Of a stretch of DNA of 64,000 bases, positions 17,737 to 26,984 are shown piece after piece. This DNA is from Fibrobacterota bacterium. Its GTDB lineage: Bacteria > Fibrobacterota > Fibrobacteria > UBA5070. Position 1 is the stretch's first letter, and each line of letters begins with the position of its first letter. The position numbers were made by a program, and so were the translations under genes. The notes beneath the pieces were generated by a model. The model was not told the DNA's origin. It did no database searches and saw nothing but the letters and a program-made list of their open reading frames with translations. The stretch spans positions 558,001 through 622,000 of the forward strand of contig JADKBN010000003.1 in the NCBI GenBank assembly GCA_016715065.1. The letters are read 5' to 3'.

Positions 17737-19026
17737 TCACCACAACCAATTCCCGCGCCAGGGCCGCCCCAGCGCGTCGTGGGAGTGCAAGGGCAAGGTG
17801 GCGGAAGGCTGCCGAGCGGGGCGCCGCGTGGAAACACCACTGGAGGTGCCAAACCCCAGGTCCCAAGCCGCATAGGGGCTGCTGGCGGGAATGTGGAAGT
17901 CCCCTCCGGCGCTATCCACGAAAGACAGCGGTGCGATGGTTCGCCGGACGTTGCGCAAGGTGTCGGTGTTTGCCGTGGTGGCGCCGTTGGCGAGCACCAG
18001 CAGCGCCGGGGTGGTCTCCACCACGTTGTCTGCCAGCACCACGTTCACCTTCTCGTTGTAGATGCGCCAGAAGGCCTCGCTGGTGGATCCGCTCCACCAG
18101 TTGCGCGCGAAGCGGATGGTGGATGCGCTGTCGTAGAACGTGCGGTGGTCCACGAACAGCGCCTGCCTGCCGCCGGATCTGGAAAACCAATTGCTGTCCA
18201 CCACGATGCTTCCGCTGCCCATGCAGATCAGGGAATTCTCCGCGGTGTTCTTCACGATGTTGTGGTCGATCCGTACATCCCGCGATTGGTCTCCAATTTG
18301 GATCCCGTTGGCCTGCACGGGTTCCTTGGCCAGACCGCCGTCGAGCAGCACGTTGTGGTGCACACGGATATTCTTGACGGAATTTGCAATCTGGATCAGA
18401 TCCCATCCGGTCCGCTGCACCAGGTTGTGGTCCACTTCCAGGTCGGTCAGCAGCATGCCGGGGCTTTTGGTCTCGCCCAGATACATGCCCTCCCCGCCCA
18501 CGTCGTGGATCCAGTTGTGGTGGATGTGCAGACCCTCCAGGACCGGCGCGGGGTCCGGCGGGGCGCCGCCGTAGTCCTTCTTGGCCATGATGCCTGCGAA
18601 GTTGGAGTGGCTGATGCGCAGGTGGTCCACCTCCACGTGGTGGCTGAGGTTGGTGATCCCCAAGCCCGATCCCGCCGCGGTGCTGTCCAGCCAGATCCCG
18701 TAGTCCACGCCAGGGGCTCCGGTGCCTGTTAGGTGGATGTAGGTGACGCTGTCCAGCACCATGCCGTAGTTGGTTCCCTTGCCCACCACCGCTTGGCCTT
18801 CCGCGCAGTTGCGGATGACCAACGGCTTGGCTGCGCTTCCGTGGAACCCCTTGAAATACTGGAACGGTCGCTTGCCCGCGGCCAGACAAAATGTGTCGCC
18901 AGGAACGTAGGTGTACGAGGTCCCGCGGATCCAGGTCTTGGTGGAGTCGAGCCGGAAGGTCGTGGCGGCGGCAGGTGCGCCGCAGACCAGAACAAACAGG
19001 AGGATGCGCCATAAGGTGGGTTTCAT
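17737..19026 (-). CDS. Secreted right-handed beta-helix protein
   Basis: The 429-residue protein starts with a clear signal peptide (LLFVLVCGAPAAA) and then shows parallel beta-helix repeats: LVIRNCAEGQAVV, HHVEVDHLRISHSNFAGIM, GLHIHHNWIHDVGGEGMYLG, DLEVDHNLVQRTG, NIRVHHNVLLDGG, DVRIDHNIVKNTAENS. This fold is shared by pectate lyases, alginate lyases and related polysaccharidases, and the 'HHN' turns are typical. No catalytic residues can be assigned with confidence. Its place beside GH43 and GH9 genes suggests a role in polysaccharide breakdown. Confidence 0.78.
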   Translation of the reverse strand: MKPTLWRILLFVLVCGAPAAATTFRLDSTKTWIRGTSYTYVPGDTFCLAAGKRPFQYFKGFHGSAAKPLVIRNCAEGQAVVGKGTNYGMVLDSVTYIHLTGTGAPGVDYGIWLDSTAAGSGLGITNLSHHVEVDHLRISHSNFAGIMAKKDYGGAPPDPAPVLEGLHIHHNWIHDVGGEGMYLGETKSPGMLLTDLEVDHNLVQRTGWDLIQIANSVKNIRVHHNVLLDGGLAKEPVQANGIQIGDQSRDVRIDHNIVKNTAENSLICMGSGSIVVDSNWFSRSGGRQALFVDHRTFYDSASTIRFARNWWSGSTSEAFWRIYNEKVNVVLADNVVETTPALLVLANGATTANTDTLRNVRRTIAPLSFVDSAGGDFHIPASSPYAAWDLGFGTSSGVSTRRPARQPSATLPLHSHDALGRPWRGNWLW

Positions 19027-19089
19027 GGATGGATTGTAATTCCGGATCGACAGGGTTCGCAACCACGATCATCCCGCGCATGGCCCCGT

Positions 19090-20592
19090 TCAGCGTTGTT
19101 TCAATGCCGACCGCACCTTCGCGAAATCGGGATGCGTGAATCCCGCCTTTTCCAATTGCTTGAAATCATCCTCGATGAACCACGCGTAGGTCTTGGAATT
19201 GTCCGACCAGGATGTTTTGGGGCCCAGTGTCAGATAGATGTCCACGGCCTCGGCGGTTTTGCCCTGATCCAGCAAGGCGTGGGCGAGGTTCAATTCCATC
19301 CAGCGCGCGGATTCCAGCATGCCGCGGCGATCGGCGAGTGCAAGGCCCTGGCGGGCGGCGGAATCGGCCAAGGTGGGCTGTCGATTGACCAAGGCATGCC
19401 AGGAAAGAGTCCCCAACGCGTTTTCCAAATCTTGGCTGGGCGAGCCTTGGGATTCGAGGTCTGCCCACTTCGCGGCTTGGCGAGCATAGTCCAATTGCTC
19501 GGCGGGTGGATCCACGCATTCGACCAGATCGGCGAAAGCCTTCGACTTGGTCGAATACGCCCAAGGATCTTCCGGGAAGGAGTCGACAAAGACGGGGAGA
19601 GCCATGTACGCCGCCTTCCCTTGGTTTTTTCGGTCCAGGCGGCAATCGAAATCCGCGGATCTCATCCACGCGTCGGCCAGGAGCATGCGCCGCCTGCGAT
19701 CGGAGGGGTCGGCGGAGAACAGTTTCCTGGCCAGCTCCACCGCCTCGCGTTGCTCCTTGTCGGCGAGGTTCCAAGTCTTCGCCGAGGCATGTGCGAGCGT
19801 GATCCAATTCAGCGCGTTCAGCTCCTGTTCCATCAGGACGGAATTCGGCGGATCGGACTTGTCCAACGCCCTGGCGACTCTGGATGCCGCCAACGCCTTG
19901 TGGGCCACGTCCGCACTGTTTTCCATGGCGCCGATGGTCTCCAAGTCCCTGTAGGCCAGTTCCCAAGCCTGGAAACGTTGGGCGTTCAGAGTGGAATCCG
20001 TGGGGTGCATTTTGGCCAGGGAATCCAGGAGGCCCGCGGATTGGATGTGGAACTCCAAGGCCAGTTGGTTGGAGTTCGCACGCACATGGAGATCGCCCAC
20101 TTCCCTCCATACCGAAACGGCCAAGTGGGCGATGGAACTGTCTTTCGGGTGCGCCTGGCGCAGGGATTGGATTTTCACCCGAGCGGTTTCCAGAAGGGAC
20201 GAGGCTTGCGGATCCTGCACGCCGATGGTTTGCGCGAGCTTCATGCAAATCCCCACGTAGTCCTTGGCCTGGGAGGAATCCGCTTCCTCATCCAGTTCCA
20301 TCTTTTCCCACAGCGACATCGCTCGGCGCATGGCGGAAATGGCGGTGTCGGTTTGGCCAGCGGTTTCCAGTTCCCGGCCCATCAGATCCAGTGTTTGCGC
20401 CAAACCAAGGCAACCGTCCGAGCGAGGGGCTGAATCCACACAATCGCGTTCGTACCGGGCGACATCGGTCGCCAAAAGATCCGCGCGGGATTGCGCCTGG
20501 AGCTCGAATTCATTGGAAACCTCTTGGGAGCGCAGTCGGCACCCGCTGGCCAGCACCAATGCAGCCAAACACAGGGAGTGGAAAATCTTCAT
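19090..20592 (-). CDS. TPR-containing probable lipoprotein
   Basis: The 500-residue product has an N-terminal export signal ending in VLASGC, probably a lipoprotein signal although the lipobox is not ideal. The rest is alpha-helical with tetratricopeptide-like repeats (for example GRELETAGQTDTAISAMRRA and LNLAHALLDQGKTAEAVDIY). TPR lipoproteins usually act as scaffolds in the periplasm or on the outer membrane. The neighbouring beta-helix gene is on the same strand 63 bases downstream. I cannot name a partner. Confidence 0.75.
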   Translation of the reverse strand: MKIFHSLCLAALVLASGCRLRSQEVSNEFELQAQSRADLLATDVARYERDCVDSAPRSDGCLGLAQTLDLMGRELETAGQTDTAISAMRRAMSLWEKMELDEEADSSQAKDYVGICMKLAQTIGVQDPQASSLLETARVKIQSLRQAHPKDSSIAHLAVSVWREVGDLHVRANSNQLALEFHIQSAGLLDSLAKMHPTDSTLNAQRFQAWELAYRDLETIGAMENSADVAHKALAASRVARALDKSDPPNSVLMEQELNALNWITLAHASAKTWNLADKEQREAVELARKLFSADPSDRRRRMLLADAWMRSADFDCRLDRKNQGKAAYMALPVFVDSFPEDPWAYSTKSKAFADLVECVDPPAEQLDYARQAAKWADLESQGSPSQDLENALGTLSWHALVNRQPTLADSAARQGLALADRRGMLESARWMELNLAHALLDQGKTAEAVDIYLTLGPKTSWSDNSKTYAWFIEDDFKQLEKAGFTHPDFAKVRSALKQR

Positions 20593-20663
20593 GGGTCGTA
20601 GGTCCTGAAGGCACACGCGTTGGGAGGGAAGATCGGATCCATGCAATCTAGGTTCCACATCCC

Positions 20664-20692
20664 TTGCCTGCCGTGGAGGATGCGCCTATCTT
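20664..20692 (+). promoter_or_regulatory. Probable sigma70-type promoter of the tRNA gene
   Basis: TTGCCT (20664-20669) and TATCTT (20687-20692) are separated by 17 bases, and the tRNA begins 14 bases beyond the -10 box. Spacing and position fit a constitutive tRNA promoter. Confidence 0.6.
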
Positions 20693-20705
20693 TGGTGGCT
20701 CCACT

Positions 20706-20790
20706 GGAGAGGTGGCAGAGTGGTCGATTGCGGTAGACTCGAAATCTATTGTAGGGAAACCTACCGGGGGTTCGAATCCCTCCCTCTCCG
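20706..20790 (+). tRNA. tRNA-Ser (anticodon CGA)
   Basis: The acceptor arms GGAGAGG and CCTCTCC pair perfectly, followed by discriminator G. The anticodon loop CTCGAAA lies between GTAGA and TCTAT, giving anticodon CGA. The variable arm is long (TGTAGGGAAACCTAC), as required for a class II serine tRNA, and the T arm reads GGGGGTTCGAATCCCTC. The 3' CCA is not encoded. Confidence 0.95.
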
Positions 20791-20832
20791 TTTGCAAACC
20801 AGGTCCACAGGGGCTCGGTGGGCGAAAGAATG

Positions 20833-20871
20833 AAAAAGGCCAGAGCAGGAAACCCTCGCTCTGGCCTTTTT
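20833..20871 (+). terminator. Rho-independent terminator after tRNA-Ser
   Basis: AAAAAGGCCAGAGC and GCTCTGGCCTTTTT form a long perfect stem with an eleven-base loop, followed by T-rich DNA. The A and T tracts allow it to serve both the tRNA and, on the other strand, the GH43 gene. Confidence 0.88.
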
Positions 20872-20920
20872 GTTTGTGCGCGCCTTGGGTCCACGCCCCC
20901 TTTTCAGGGCGCCCTGGCGA

Positions 20921-22810
20921 TCACTTGGTCACGGCGATCGATCGCGAATCCACCGTGGTCCCGTCGATGCGGCCCACGAGCACGTAGTGGCCTTGGGGGA
21001 GGCTCGACCCGGAGCCGGCCACGTGGGTGCCCGCCTCCTGCCGACCTTCCGCGAGGCGTTCCAGCACCCTCCCTTGGGGTGTCGTCAGCAGGATCTCCAC
21101 CTGGCCTGCGTGCGCCAGCTCGTATCCTACAGACAAAAAATGACCGGTGCCGGAAGGTGACGTGGTGAATTCCAAGGGGCGCGCGGCGACGGCCAGGGGC
21201 TTGGGCCCGAGAGCGGACAACGGGTAGAGGTCGATCTCGGCGGTGGCCGAAGCGCCGATCTTGAACCAGTCGAAATCGGCGTAGCCTCCCGCGGCTTTGG
21301 TGGCGTAGTTGAACAGTCCGAACCGATATCCCACGAAGTGGGTGAGCTTGTAGGACATCTGCAGGGTGTTGCCGATGGCCTTCCAGGTCGTGCTGTCGAG
21401 GCTGTAGTAGAACGTCGCCTTGTCGGTCTTGTTGGTGAAATCCATGTCCACGCGCAAAAACACGCGGTCCTGGTTTATTTCCACGCTGGCCACCTGGGTG
21501 TTGGCGTTGACCATCACCACCGACCGTGTGGTCCCGGTCTTCTTGACACCCACGTAGCCGTAGGCATCCTGGAGGGCGACCAAGCCGGCGACGTCGCCAT
21601 CCTTCAGATTCGCCACGTCGACCACCGTCCGCCCGACGCTCTTGGGTCCGAACGATCGTTGGGTAAGGGTGTTCTTGGCGTCCACCACTTGAGCATCCAC
21701 GCGACCGCTGGTGATCCGGTAGTGCCCGGGGCGCGCCGAAAGCGACCACTTGGCGTTGTCCGGATTGTGGTTCCATTGCCATTCGAGCTTCATGCTCGTG
21801 GAATTGAAATTGTCGGCGGTCACGATGCCGGTCCCCGCCGCGTCGTTGGTGGTCATGGTCAAGGTTTTTGGCGCTGCGCCACCGTTGAACACGGGCCAAT
21901 CGGCCGACCACGTCACGGGCATGATCCACGGCGAGCGTCCCACCGAACCGTTGTCCTGGAACAGGTAGCCCCACCAGTTGCCCTTGGCGTCCTGGATCAC
22001 GCTGCCTTGGGCCACGCCCTGGCTGTTCAAGGCGATCTTGCCCTCGTAGGTGCCGGTGAGGGTCTTGGAGCGATGGACAAGTTCTGTCCTACCTCCCCCC
22101 GAGGGCCAGGTGATGGTGAACACGTAGTAGTAGCCGCCCACCTTCTCGATGTGCGCGCCTTCCGCTTGCACATTGAAGCTGGTGCCCGCGATGGAGGCGG
22201 GGTTGGTGATGAGGGTCTTGTTCACGCCACCGGATTTCACCCCGGAAAGGTCCGCGTTCAATTCCACGATCTTGATGTCGCCGCCTCCGTAGACCACGTA
22301 GTTCCTGCCGTCGTCGTCCAAATGCAGGGACGGGTCGTGGTAGAACGGGAACTGGACTTCCTTCCACGGGCCCTTCTCCACGTCCTTGGTGGAATAGAGG
22401 TGGGTCTTGTTGGTGGTGTAGGAAGGGACCAGCACGTGGAATGTGCCGTCCTTGTAGCGGATGCTGCTGGCCCACGAGCCCTTTCCGTAGGCGTTTTTCC
22501 CGCTGTTGAGGTTCATCTGATCGGAATTGGTCAGGGTGGAGTAGCAATAGCCCACCGTTTTCCAGTTGACCAGATCGGTGGACTTCATGATGGGCACGCC
22601 CGGTGCCAGGTGCATCGTGGTATGGCTCATGTAGAAGTCGTTTCCGACCCGCACGATGGAGAGGTCGGGAATATCCGACCACAGGAAGGGATTGGAGACC
22701 GTCGCTCCCCAGGAGGCGCCGAACAAGGCGCACGAGAAGGCAAAGGCGCGAGCGACCAAACCGGTTGCCCATTTGGGGCTGCAGGGGCGATGGGCAAGTC
22801 TTGAGTTCAT
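20921..22810 (-). CDS. Glycoside hydrolase family 43 (beta-xylosidase/arabinofuranosidase-like)
   Basis: The 629-residue secreted enzyme has an N-terminal signal (FAFSCALFGASWGA) and a five-bladed GH43 domain. The three catalytic carboxylates can be placed: base Asp49 in IPDLSIVRVGNDFY, the pKa-tuning Asp159 in FYHDPSLHLDDDG, and acid Glu217 in VQAEGAHIEKVGGYYY. Residues from about 330 to 540 match the concanavalin-like C-terminal domain of GH43 xylosidases (FVGYRFGLFNYATKAAGGYADFDWF in two overlapping parts). The last 80 residues resemble a C-terminal sorting module (ILLTTPQGRVLERLAEGRQ). The expected substrates are xylan or arabinan side chains. The ATG at 22810 is preceded by GAGGAGAG. Confidence 0.9.
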   Translation of the reverse strand: MNSRLAHRPCSPKWATGLVARAFAFSCALFGASWGATVSNPFLWSDIPDLSIVRVGNDFYMSHTTMHLAPGVPIMKSTDLVNWKTVGYCYSTLTNSDQMNLNSGKNAYGKGSWASSIRYKDGTFHVLVPSYTTNKTHLYSTKDVEKGPWKEVQFPFYHDPSLHLDDDGRNYVVYGGGDIKIVELNADLSGVKSGGVNKTLITNPASIAGTSFNVQAEGAHIEKVGGYYYVFTITWPSGGGRTELVHRSKTLTGTYEGKIALNSQGVAQGSVIQDAKGNWWGYLFQDNGSVGRSPWIMPVTWSADWPVFNGGAAPKTLTMTTNDAAGTGIVTADNFNSTSMKLEWQWNHNPDNAKWSLSARPGHYRITSGRVDAQVVDAKNTLTQRSFGPKSVGRTVVDVANLKDGDVAGLVALQDAYGYVGVKKTGTTRSVVMVNANTQVASVEINQDRVFLRVDMDFTNKTDKATFYYSLDSTTWKAIGNTLQMSYKLTHFVGYRFGLFNYATKAAGGYADFDWFKIGASATAEIDLYPLSALGPKPLAVAARPLEFTTSPSGTGHFLSVGYELAHAGQVEILLTTPQGRVLERLAEGRQEAGTHVAGSGSSLPQGHYVLVGRIDGTTVDSRSIAVTK

Positions 22811-22939
22811 CTGGTCTCTCCTCGTGGGACGGCGAGCGAACCGTCCGGTCGTACGTGGAGAAGATGACCAACAGGCTGGTGCGAGGGTGGTGGATCCGAC
22901 CCCGGAGCTTGGGTGAAACTACCAAAGGGCGGACAGACG

Positions 22940-22969
22940 TTGGACAGGGGGCTGGTGAGTTGCTAAATT
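22940..22969 (+). promoter_or_regulatory. Candidate promoter of the SRP RNA gene
   Basis: TTGGAC (22940-22945) and TAAATT (22964-22969) are 18 bases apart. Transcription would start near 22976, about 75 bases ahead of the SRP RNA core. Confidence 0.45.
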
Positions 22970-23052
22970 GCCTTGTCCATGCACGGAGGGTTCGGTCGAT
23001 GGCCGGATTCTCGCGGTGCAGCAAGTTGCTGCGCGAACGTTCGCAGCCAAGA

Positions 23053-23150
23053 TGCCAGGGCCCGCGCGGTACTGCGCGGCTGAACCCCGCCAGGCCCGGA
23101 AGGGAGCAACGGTGTGTCGTTTGCAGTAGGCGCCGCGGTCACCCTGGTTT
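23053..23150 (+). ncRNA. ffs: Signal recognition particle RNA (4.5S-type)
   Basis: The stretch CCAGGCCCGGAAGGGAGCA (23090-23108) is the hallmark SRP RNA domain IV loop that binds Ffh. The ends close by pairing of CCAGGG (23055-23060) with CCCTGG (23141-23146), and further pairing is visible between them, giving the long hairpin of about 100 bases of the small bacterial type. The RNA is the scaffold of the particle that targets membrane proteins to the translocon. The exact ends are estimated. Confidence 0.92.
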
Positions 23151-23152
23151 TT

Positions 23153-23192
23153 GGAAGCCCTCGAGTTCAAACGAGCTCGAGGGCTTCCTGTA
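23153..23192 (+). terminator. Rho-independent terminator of the SRP RNA gene
   Basis: GGAAGCCCTCGAG and CTCGAGGGCTTCC form a perfect 13-base stem with a ten-base loop just after the SRP RNA; the downstream DNA has only a weak T run. Confidence 0.75.
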
Positions 23193-23333
23193 TTCGAATC
23201 ATCGTCTCCCGACCGATCCCAAGCCTGGAAGGAGAGTGTCGCACCGAGGACGAAAAGTCAGCCCATGGAAACAAGATCCCTGGGTACACTAAAGCCTTTC
23301 TTGGTTTGTAATCATCGATCCGGAGACGTGTCC

Positions 23334-25310
23334 ATGTCTTGCTTGTTCCGATTCCATCGAGCCTGCCTGGGGATTTTCCTTGCGGTGGGTTGTGCGTCGT
23401 CCGTGGCTCGCGCCGATGTGTTGGCCAATCAGCTGGGCTGGCCGCCGACCAGCCACAAGACGGTGGTCCTTACAGGGGCTTCCCAGGTCAGCCCAGGCGC
23501 GACCTGGACGATCTCCAAGGTGGGCTCTACCAGTGCGGTGGCCACGGGTGTGGTGGGGGCAGCGCAAGGGTGGCCCCTGATGGGCAACGACCAGGCGCAA
23601 GTGGTGGTCCTTCCGGATTCTCTGGATGCCGGTTCCTACAAGCTCAGTGCGGGATCCGCCCAACTGGATTTCCAGGTTCGTGACCAGGCTTGGTTGGAAG
23701 TGTCGAAGGCCTTGCTCAAGGGTTTCTACTTCCAGCGAGCGGGAATGGAGCTGACGAGCCAATACGCGGGATCCTGGGCGCGGCCTGCAGCGCATGTGGA
23801 GGGTATGGCCACCTACCACGCCAGCTCAGGGAAATCGTCCGGATCCAAGCCAAGCCCCAAGGGCTGGTACGACGCAGGCGACTACAACAAGTACATCGTC
23901 AATTCCGGCATCACCACGTGGTGCCTTTTGGCCTTGGCCGAGCAATTCAAGCCCTATGTGGATACCCTCAAGCTGGGCATTCCGGAGGACGGCGGTGTGG
24001 TTCCTTCGGTGCTGGCCGAGGCGCGCTGGAATCTGGACTGGATGCTCACCATGCAAGACGACGACGGCGGGGTGTTCCACAAGTGGACCCAGAAGGCCTT
24101 CGGAGATTTCGCGCTTCCCCACCTGGACAAATCCGAACGCTTCTTCGTGGGGAAATCCTCGACCGCAAGCTACGACTTCGCTGCGGTGATGGCGCTGGCC
24201 TCGCGGCTGTATGCCTCGCATGACCCCGCCTTTTCCGCCGCGGCGCTGGCGGCCGCGAAAAAGGCCTACACCTGGGCGGTGGCCAACCACACGAAGGTGT
24301 TTTCCAATCCCAGCGATGTGCAGACTGGCGAATATGGCGACAAGAGTGCCGATGACGAGAAATTCTGGGCCGCGGTGGAACTTTCCCTCGCCACGGGTGA
24401 ATTGGCCTACCTACCTGCGTCCGCCACGGCTTGGCCGGTGCCGGCCTGGGCGGAGGTGGGGATGCTGGGCACCTACCAGATCGTGTCGCACCCGGAGTCT
24501 TTCCCGGCAGCACTGGTGGCCAAGGCCAAGAAGGATCTGCTGGATCAGGCAGACATCCTCGCCGCGCGGGTGAAGAGCGGACCTTGGGCCGCTCCCCAGC
24601 AACAGGAAAAGGAGCTTCCCTGGGGCTCCAACTCGGTGTTGTCCCACATGGGACTGCATGGGGTGTACGCGTGGCTGGCCACCGGCAAGCAGGATTACCT
24701 GGACGTGGCCGATGCCGCCATGGACCACTTGATGGGGCGCAATCCGCTGGGGCTTTCCGGGGTGACAGGATTTGGTCAGAAGAAGGCCATGAAGGTCCAT
24801 CACCGCATTTCCGGTGGCGACAACGTGGTGGATCCCGTTCCCGGGCTTTTGATCGGCGGGCCCTATGCCGGCGGCGACGACGTGATCAACGACCCCAAGA
24901 ACACGTGGATGTGCAAGGAATACCGTGTGAGCGGCAAGCCCGCCCTGGCTTGGATCGACGACCAGTGTTCCTATGCCACCAACGAGATCGCCATCAACTG
25001 GAACGCATCGTCGTCGTATCTGGCCAACGCACTGACCGCCATCCATCAAAGAGGCTTCAAGGCTCCGGCGTGGTCGGTCACGGGTGTGCATCGGACCGTC
25101 CGGCCGTTGGAGGCGCGTTGGACGGAAAATGGCGTGGTGTTGGATCGCGCGGCCACGGTGGAAGTGTTCAGTCCCCGCGGCGTGCGCGGTGCGGTGGTCC
25201 ATGCCAGGCCAGGCGTGCCGGTGGCCCTGGAACACGTGCGGGGAGTTCAGATCCTGTTGGTGCGCTCGGAAGGCGCCGAACCTCGCACGTTCACGCGCAT
25301 CGTGCCCTGA
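23334..25310 (+). CDS. Endoglucanase, glycoside hydrolase family 9
   Basis: The 658-residue secreted cellulase has a signal peptide (ending near SSVARA) and then an Ig-like N-terminal domain of CelD type (residues 30-130, starting VLANQLGWPPTSHK). The (alpha/alpha)6 GH9 domain fills most of the rest. Its hallmarks are present: WYDAGDYNKYIVNSG with the catalytic aspartates near 178-182, HHRISGGDN near 488, and DQCSYATNEIAINWNA with the proton-donor Glu near 551. It cleaves beta-1,4-glucan. No carbohydrate-binding module was seen; the last 90 residues look like a sorting-type module (AATVEVFSPRGVRGAVV). The ATG at 23334 opens the signal peptide. Confidence 0.93.
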   Translation: MSCLFRFHRACLGIFLAVGCASSVARADVLANQLGWPPTSHKTVVLTGASQVSPGATWTISKVGSTSAVATGVVGAAQGWPLMGNDQAQVVVLPDSLDAGSYKLSAGSAQLDFQVRDQAWLEVSKALLKGFYFQRAGMELTSQYAGSWARPAAHVEGMATYHASSGKSSGSKPSPKGWYDAGDYNKYIVNSGITTWCLLALAEQFKPYVDTLKLGIPEDGGVVPSVLAEARWNLDWMLTMQDDDGGVFHKWTQKAFGDFALPHLDKSERFFVGKSSTASYDFAAVMALASRLYASHDPAFSAAALAAAKKAYTWAVANHTKVFSNPSDVQTGEYGDKSADDEKFWAAVELSLATGELAYLPASATAWPVPAWAEVGMLGTYQIVSHPESFPAALVAKAKKDLLDQADILAARVKSGPWAAPQQQEKELPWGSNSVLSHMGLHGVYAWLATGKQDYLDVADAAMDHLMGRNPLGLSGVTGFGQKKAMKVHHRISGGDNVVDPVPGLLIGGPYAGGDDVINDPKNTWMCKEYRVSGKPALAWIDDQCSYATNEIAINWNASSSYLANALTAIHQRGFKAPAWSVTGVHRTVRPLEARWTENGVVLDRAATVEVFSPRGVRGAVVHARPGVPVALEHVRGVQILLVRSEGAEPRTFTRIVP

Positions 25311-25373
25311 GCAGGTTCGGGTCCCTCTCCCAGGACTTTGGCTTGGGACCCGTGACATCGTTTACCGAGAAAA

Positions 25374-25409
25374 CACCCCGCAGCTTCCTGCGGGGTGGCT
25401 TATTTATTT
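25374..25409 (+). terminator. Rho-independent terminator after the GH9 gene
   Basis: CACCCCGCAG, loop CTTC and CTGCGGGGTG form a perfect stem, followed by GCTTATTTATTT. Confidence 0.8.
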
Positions 25410-25487
25410 GGAGCGATCCACCCGGATTGCCAAGCGCCAACTTGCAGGAAGGCTGCTTGGTCGCCAACCCTGTGCCGGAGAAATCCC

Positions 25488-26984
25488 ATGAAACGCAAGT
25501 CGATCCCCTTGGCCTTGGTCTGCGGCGTCGGGGTTGGCGCGAGCGCCGACCCCATCGAGGATCTGCAGGGTTACCTCGCCAACAAGCGGGAAGGTCGCCC
25601 GGCGATTTCTGCGCAGTCCTTTTATCAGCTGCCTCTCACCAAAGCCCAGGCCTTGAGTGCCCGTGATCTGTTGTGGAAAGACCAGGTCGAGGTGGTCACC
25701 CGGACGGAAAAGGCGGCGTGGGATGCCGGGAAATTCTCCTTGAACGGCTACGACATGGCCTTCAAGTTCAAGGTTTTCGGCTCCCAGCCTGCCAGCGGGC
25801 GGTCGCTGTTTCTTTCCATGCACGGTGGGGGATCCACCACCGCCGACGTCAACGACGAACAATGGGCCAACCAGCAGGTTCTCTACACCCCGGCAGAAGG
25901 CGTCTACCTCAGCCCACGGGCACCGACCGATAGCTGGAACATGTGGCACCAGTCCCACATCGACAGCTTGTTTGCCCGCATCATCCAGGCCGCGGTGGTG
26001 TTCCGGTCGGTGGATCCCAACCGCGTGTACGTGATGGGCTATTCCGCCGGTGGCGATGGCGCCTACCAGCTCGCCCCGCGCATGGCCGATCGCTGGGCAG
26101 CCGCAGCCATGATGGCGGGCCACCCCAACGACGCCTCGCCGTTGTCGTTGCGAAACATCGGGATGACCTTGCACGTGGGTGCGCTGGACAACGCCTACGA
26201 TCGCAATCTTCTGGTTCCCCGATGGGGCAAAACCCTGGACAGCTTGCGCGCCTTGGATCCCGGAGGTTACGCGAACTTCGCCCAGGTCCACGCGGGAAAG
26301 CCCCACTGGATGGATCGCGAAGACACCGTCGCGGTTTCCTGGATGCGGACCTTCACGCGCAATCCGCGCCCTGAACGTGTGGTCTGGAAACAAGACGACG
26401 TGATGCACGAGCGGTTCTACTGGCTGGGTGCGGTGCCCTCGCAGGTTCGCAAAGCATCGCTGGTGGTGGCCACCCGGTCGGGACAGGATTTCCGGATCGA
26501 ATCGTCGGATCTGGACACCGTACGGATCTTCCTGGACGATTCCCTGGCCGACTTGGATCGCCCTGTCCAGGTTCAGTGGAAGTCCGGCGCCAAGGTGCAG
26601 ATCACTCCGGTCCGGACCGTCCGGGACCTGTGGGAATCCATGCTGTCAAAAACCGACAAGAACTACATGTTCAGCGCGTCCCTGAAAGCCCACGCGGGAA
26701 TGGTCTCGGGCATCGGAAGTGATCCTTCCCGTTTCGCCCGGACCGGATATCGCGCCTACCTTGCGGGTGGTTCCAGGCGGATCCGCTACGAACAACCTCA
26801 CTCCGAAGGCTTGTCGGCCGAGATCGCGGTGCTGGACCAGCGAGGTGTCAGAATCTGGCATGGCCGCTGCGACGCCGCCAGCGGGACCCTCGAACTCGAT
26901 CTGCCCACCTCCGGCGTGTATTTCGTGCGCTGGGCCACGGCAGGATCGAGCGTCACGATGCCGATCGCGTTCACGGGGAAGTAG
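25488..26984 (+). CDS. Secreted alpha/beta-hydrolase esterase
   Basis: The 498-residue protein has a short signal peptide and an alpha/beta-hydrolase domain. The oxyanion region is LFLSMHGGGSTTADV near residue 110. The nucleophile elbow GYSAGGDGAYQLAPR has its Ser near 184, and a likely catalytic His is in GKPHWMDRED near 272. The arrangement resembles polyhydroxybutyrate depolymerase/feruloyl esterase-type enzymes. With GH9 and GH43 next door, removal of ester groups from hemicellulose is a fair guess but not shown. The C-terminal 70 residues (IAVLDQRGVRIWHGRCD...SGVYFVRWATA) form a sorting-like module. The 3' end overlaps the convergent lipoprotein gene by 14 bases. Confidence 0.82.
   Translation: MKRKSIPLALVCGVGVGASADPIEDLQGYLANKREGRPAISAQSFYQLPLTKAQALSARDLLWKDQVEVVTRTEKAAWDAGKFSLNGYDMAFKFKVFGSQPASGRSLFLSMHGGGSTTADVNDEQWANQQVLYTPAEGVYLSPRAPTDSWNMWHQSHIDSLFARIIQAAVVFRSVDPNRVYVMGYSAGGDGAYQLAPRMADRWAAAAMMAGHPNDASPLSLRNIGMTLHVGALDNAYDRNLLVPRWGKTLDSLRALDPGGYANFAQVHAGKPHWMDREDTVAVSWMRTFTRNPRPERVVWKQDDVMHERFYWLGAVPSQVRKASLVVATRSGQDFRIESSDLDTVRIFLDDSLADLDRPVQVQWKSGAKVQITPVRTVRDLWESMLSKTDKNYMFSASLKAHAGMVSGIGSDPSRFARTGYRAYLAGGSRRIRYEQPHSEGLSAEIAVLDQRGVRIWHGRCDAASGTLELDLPTSGVYFVRWATAGSSVTMPIAFTGK

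Noticed and set aside
23334..23400. Lipoprotein signal on the GH9 enzyme (LAVGC)
   Set aside because: The -3 residue is Ala and a good signal peptidase I site follows (VARA), so an ordinary secreted enzyme is more likely.
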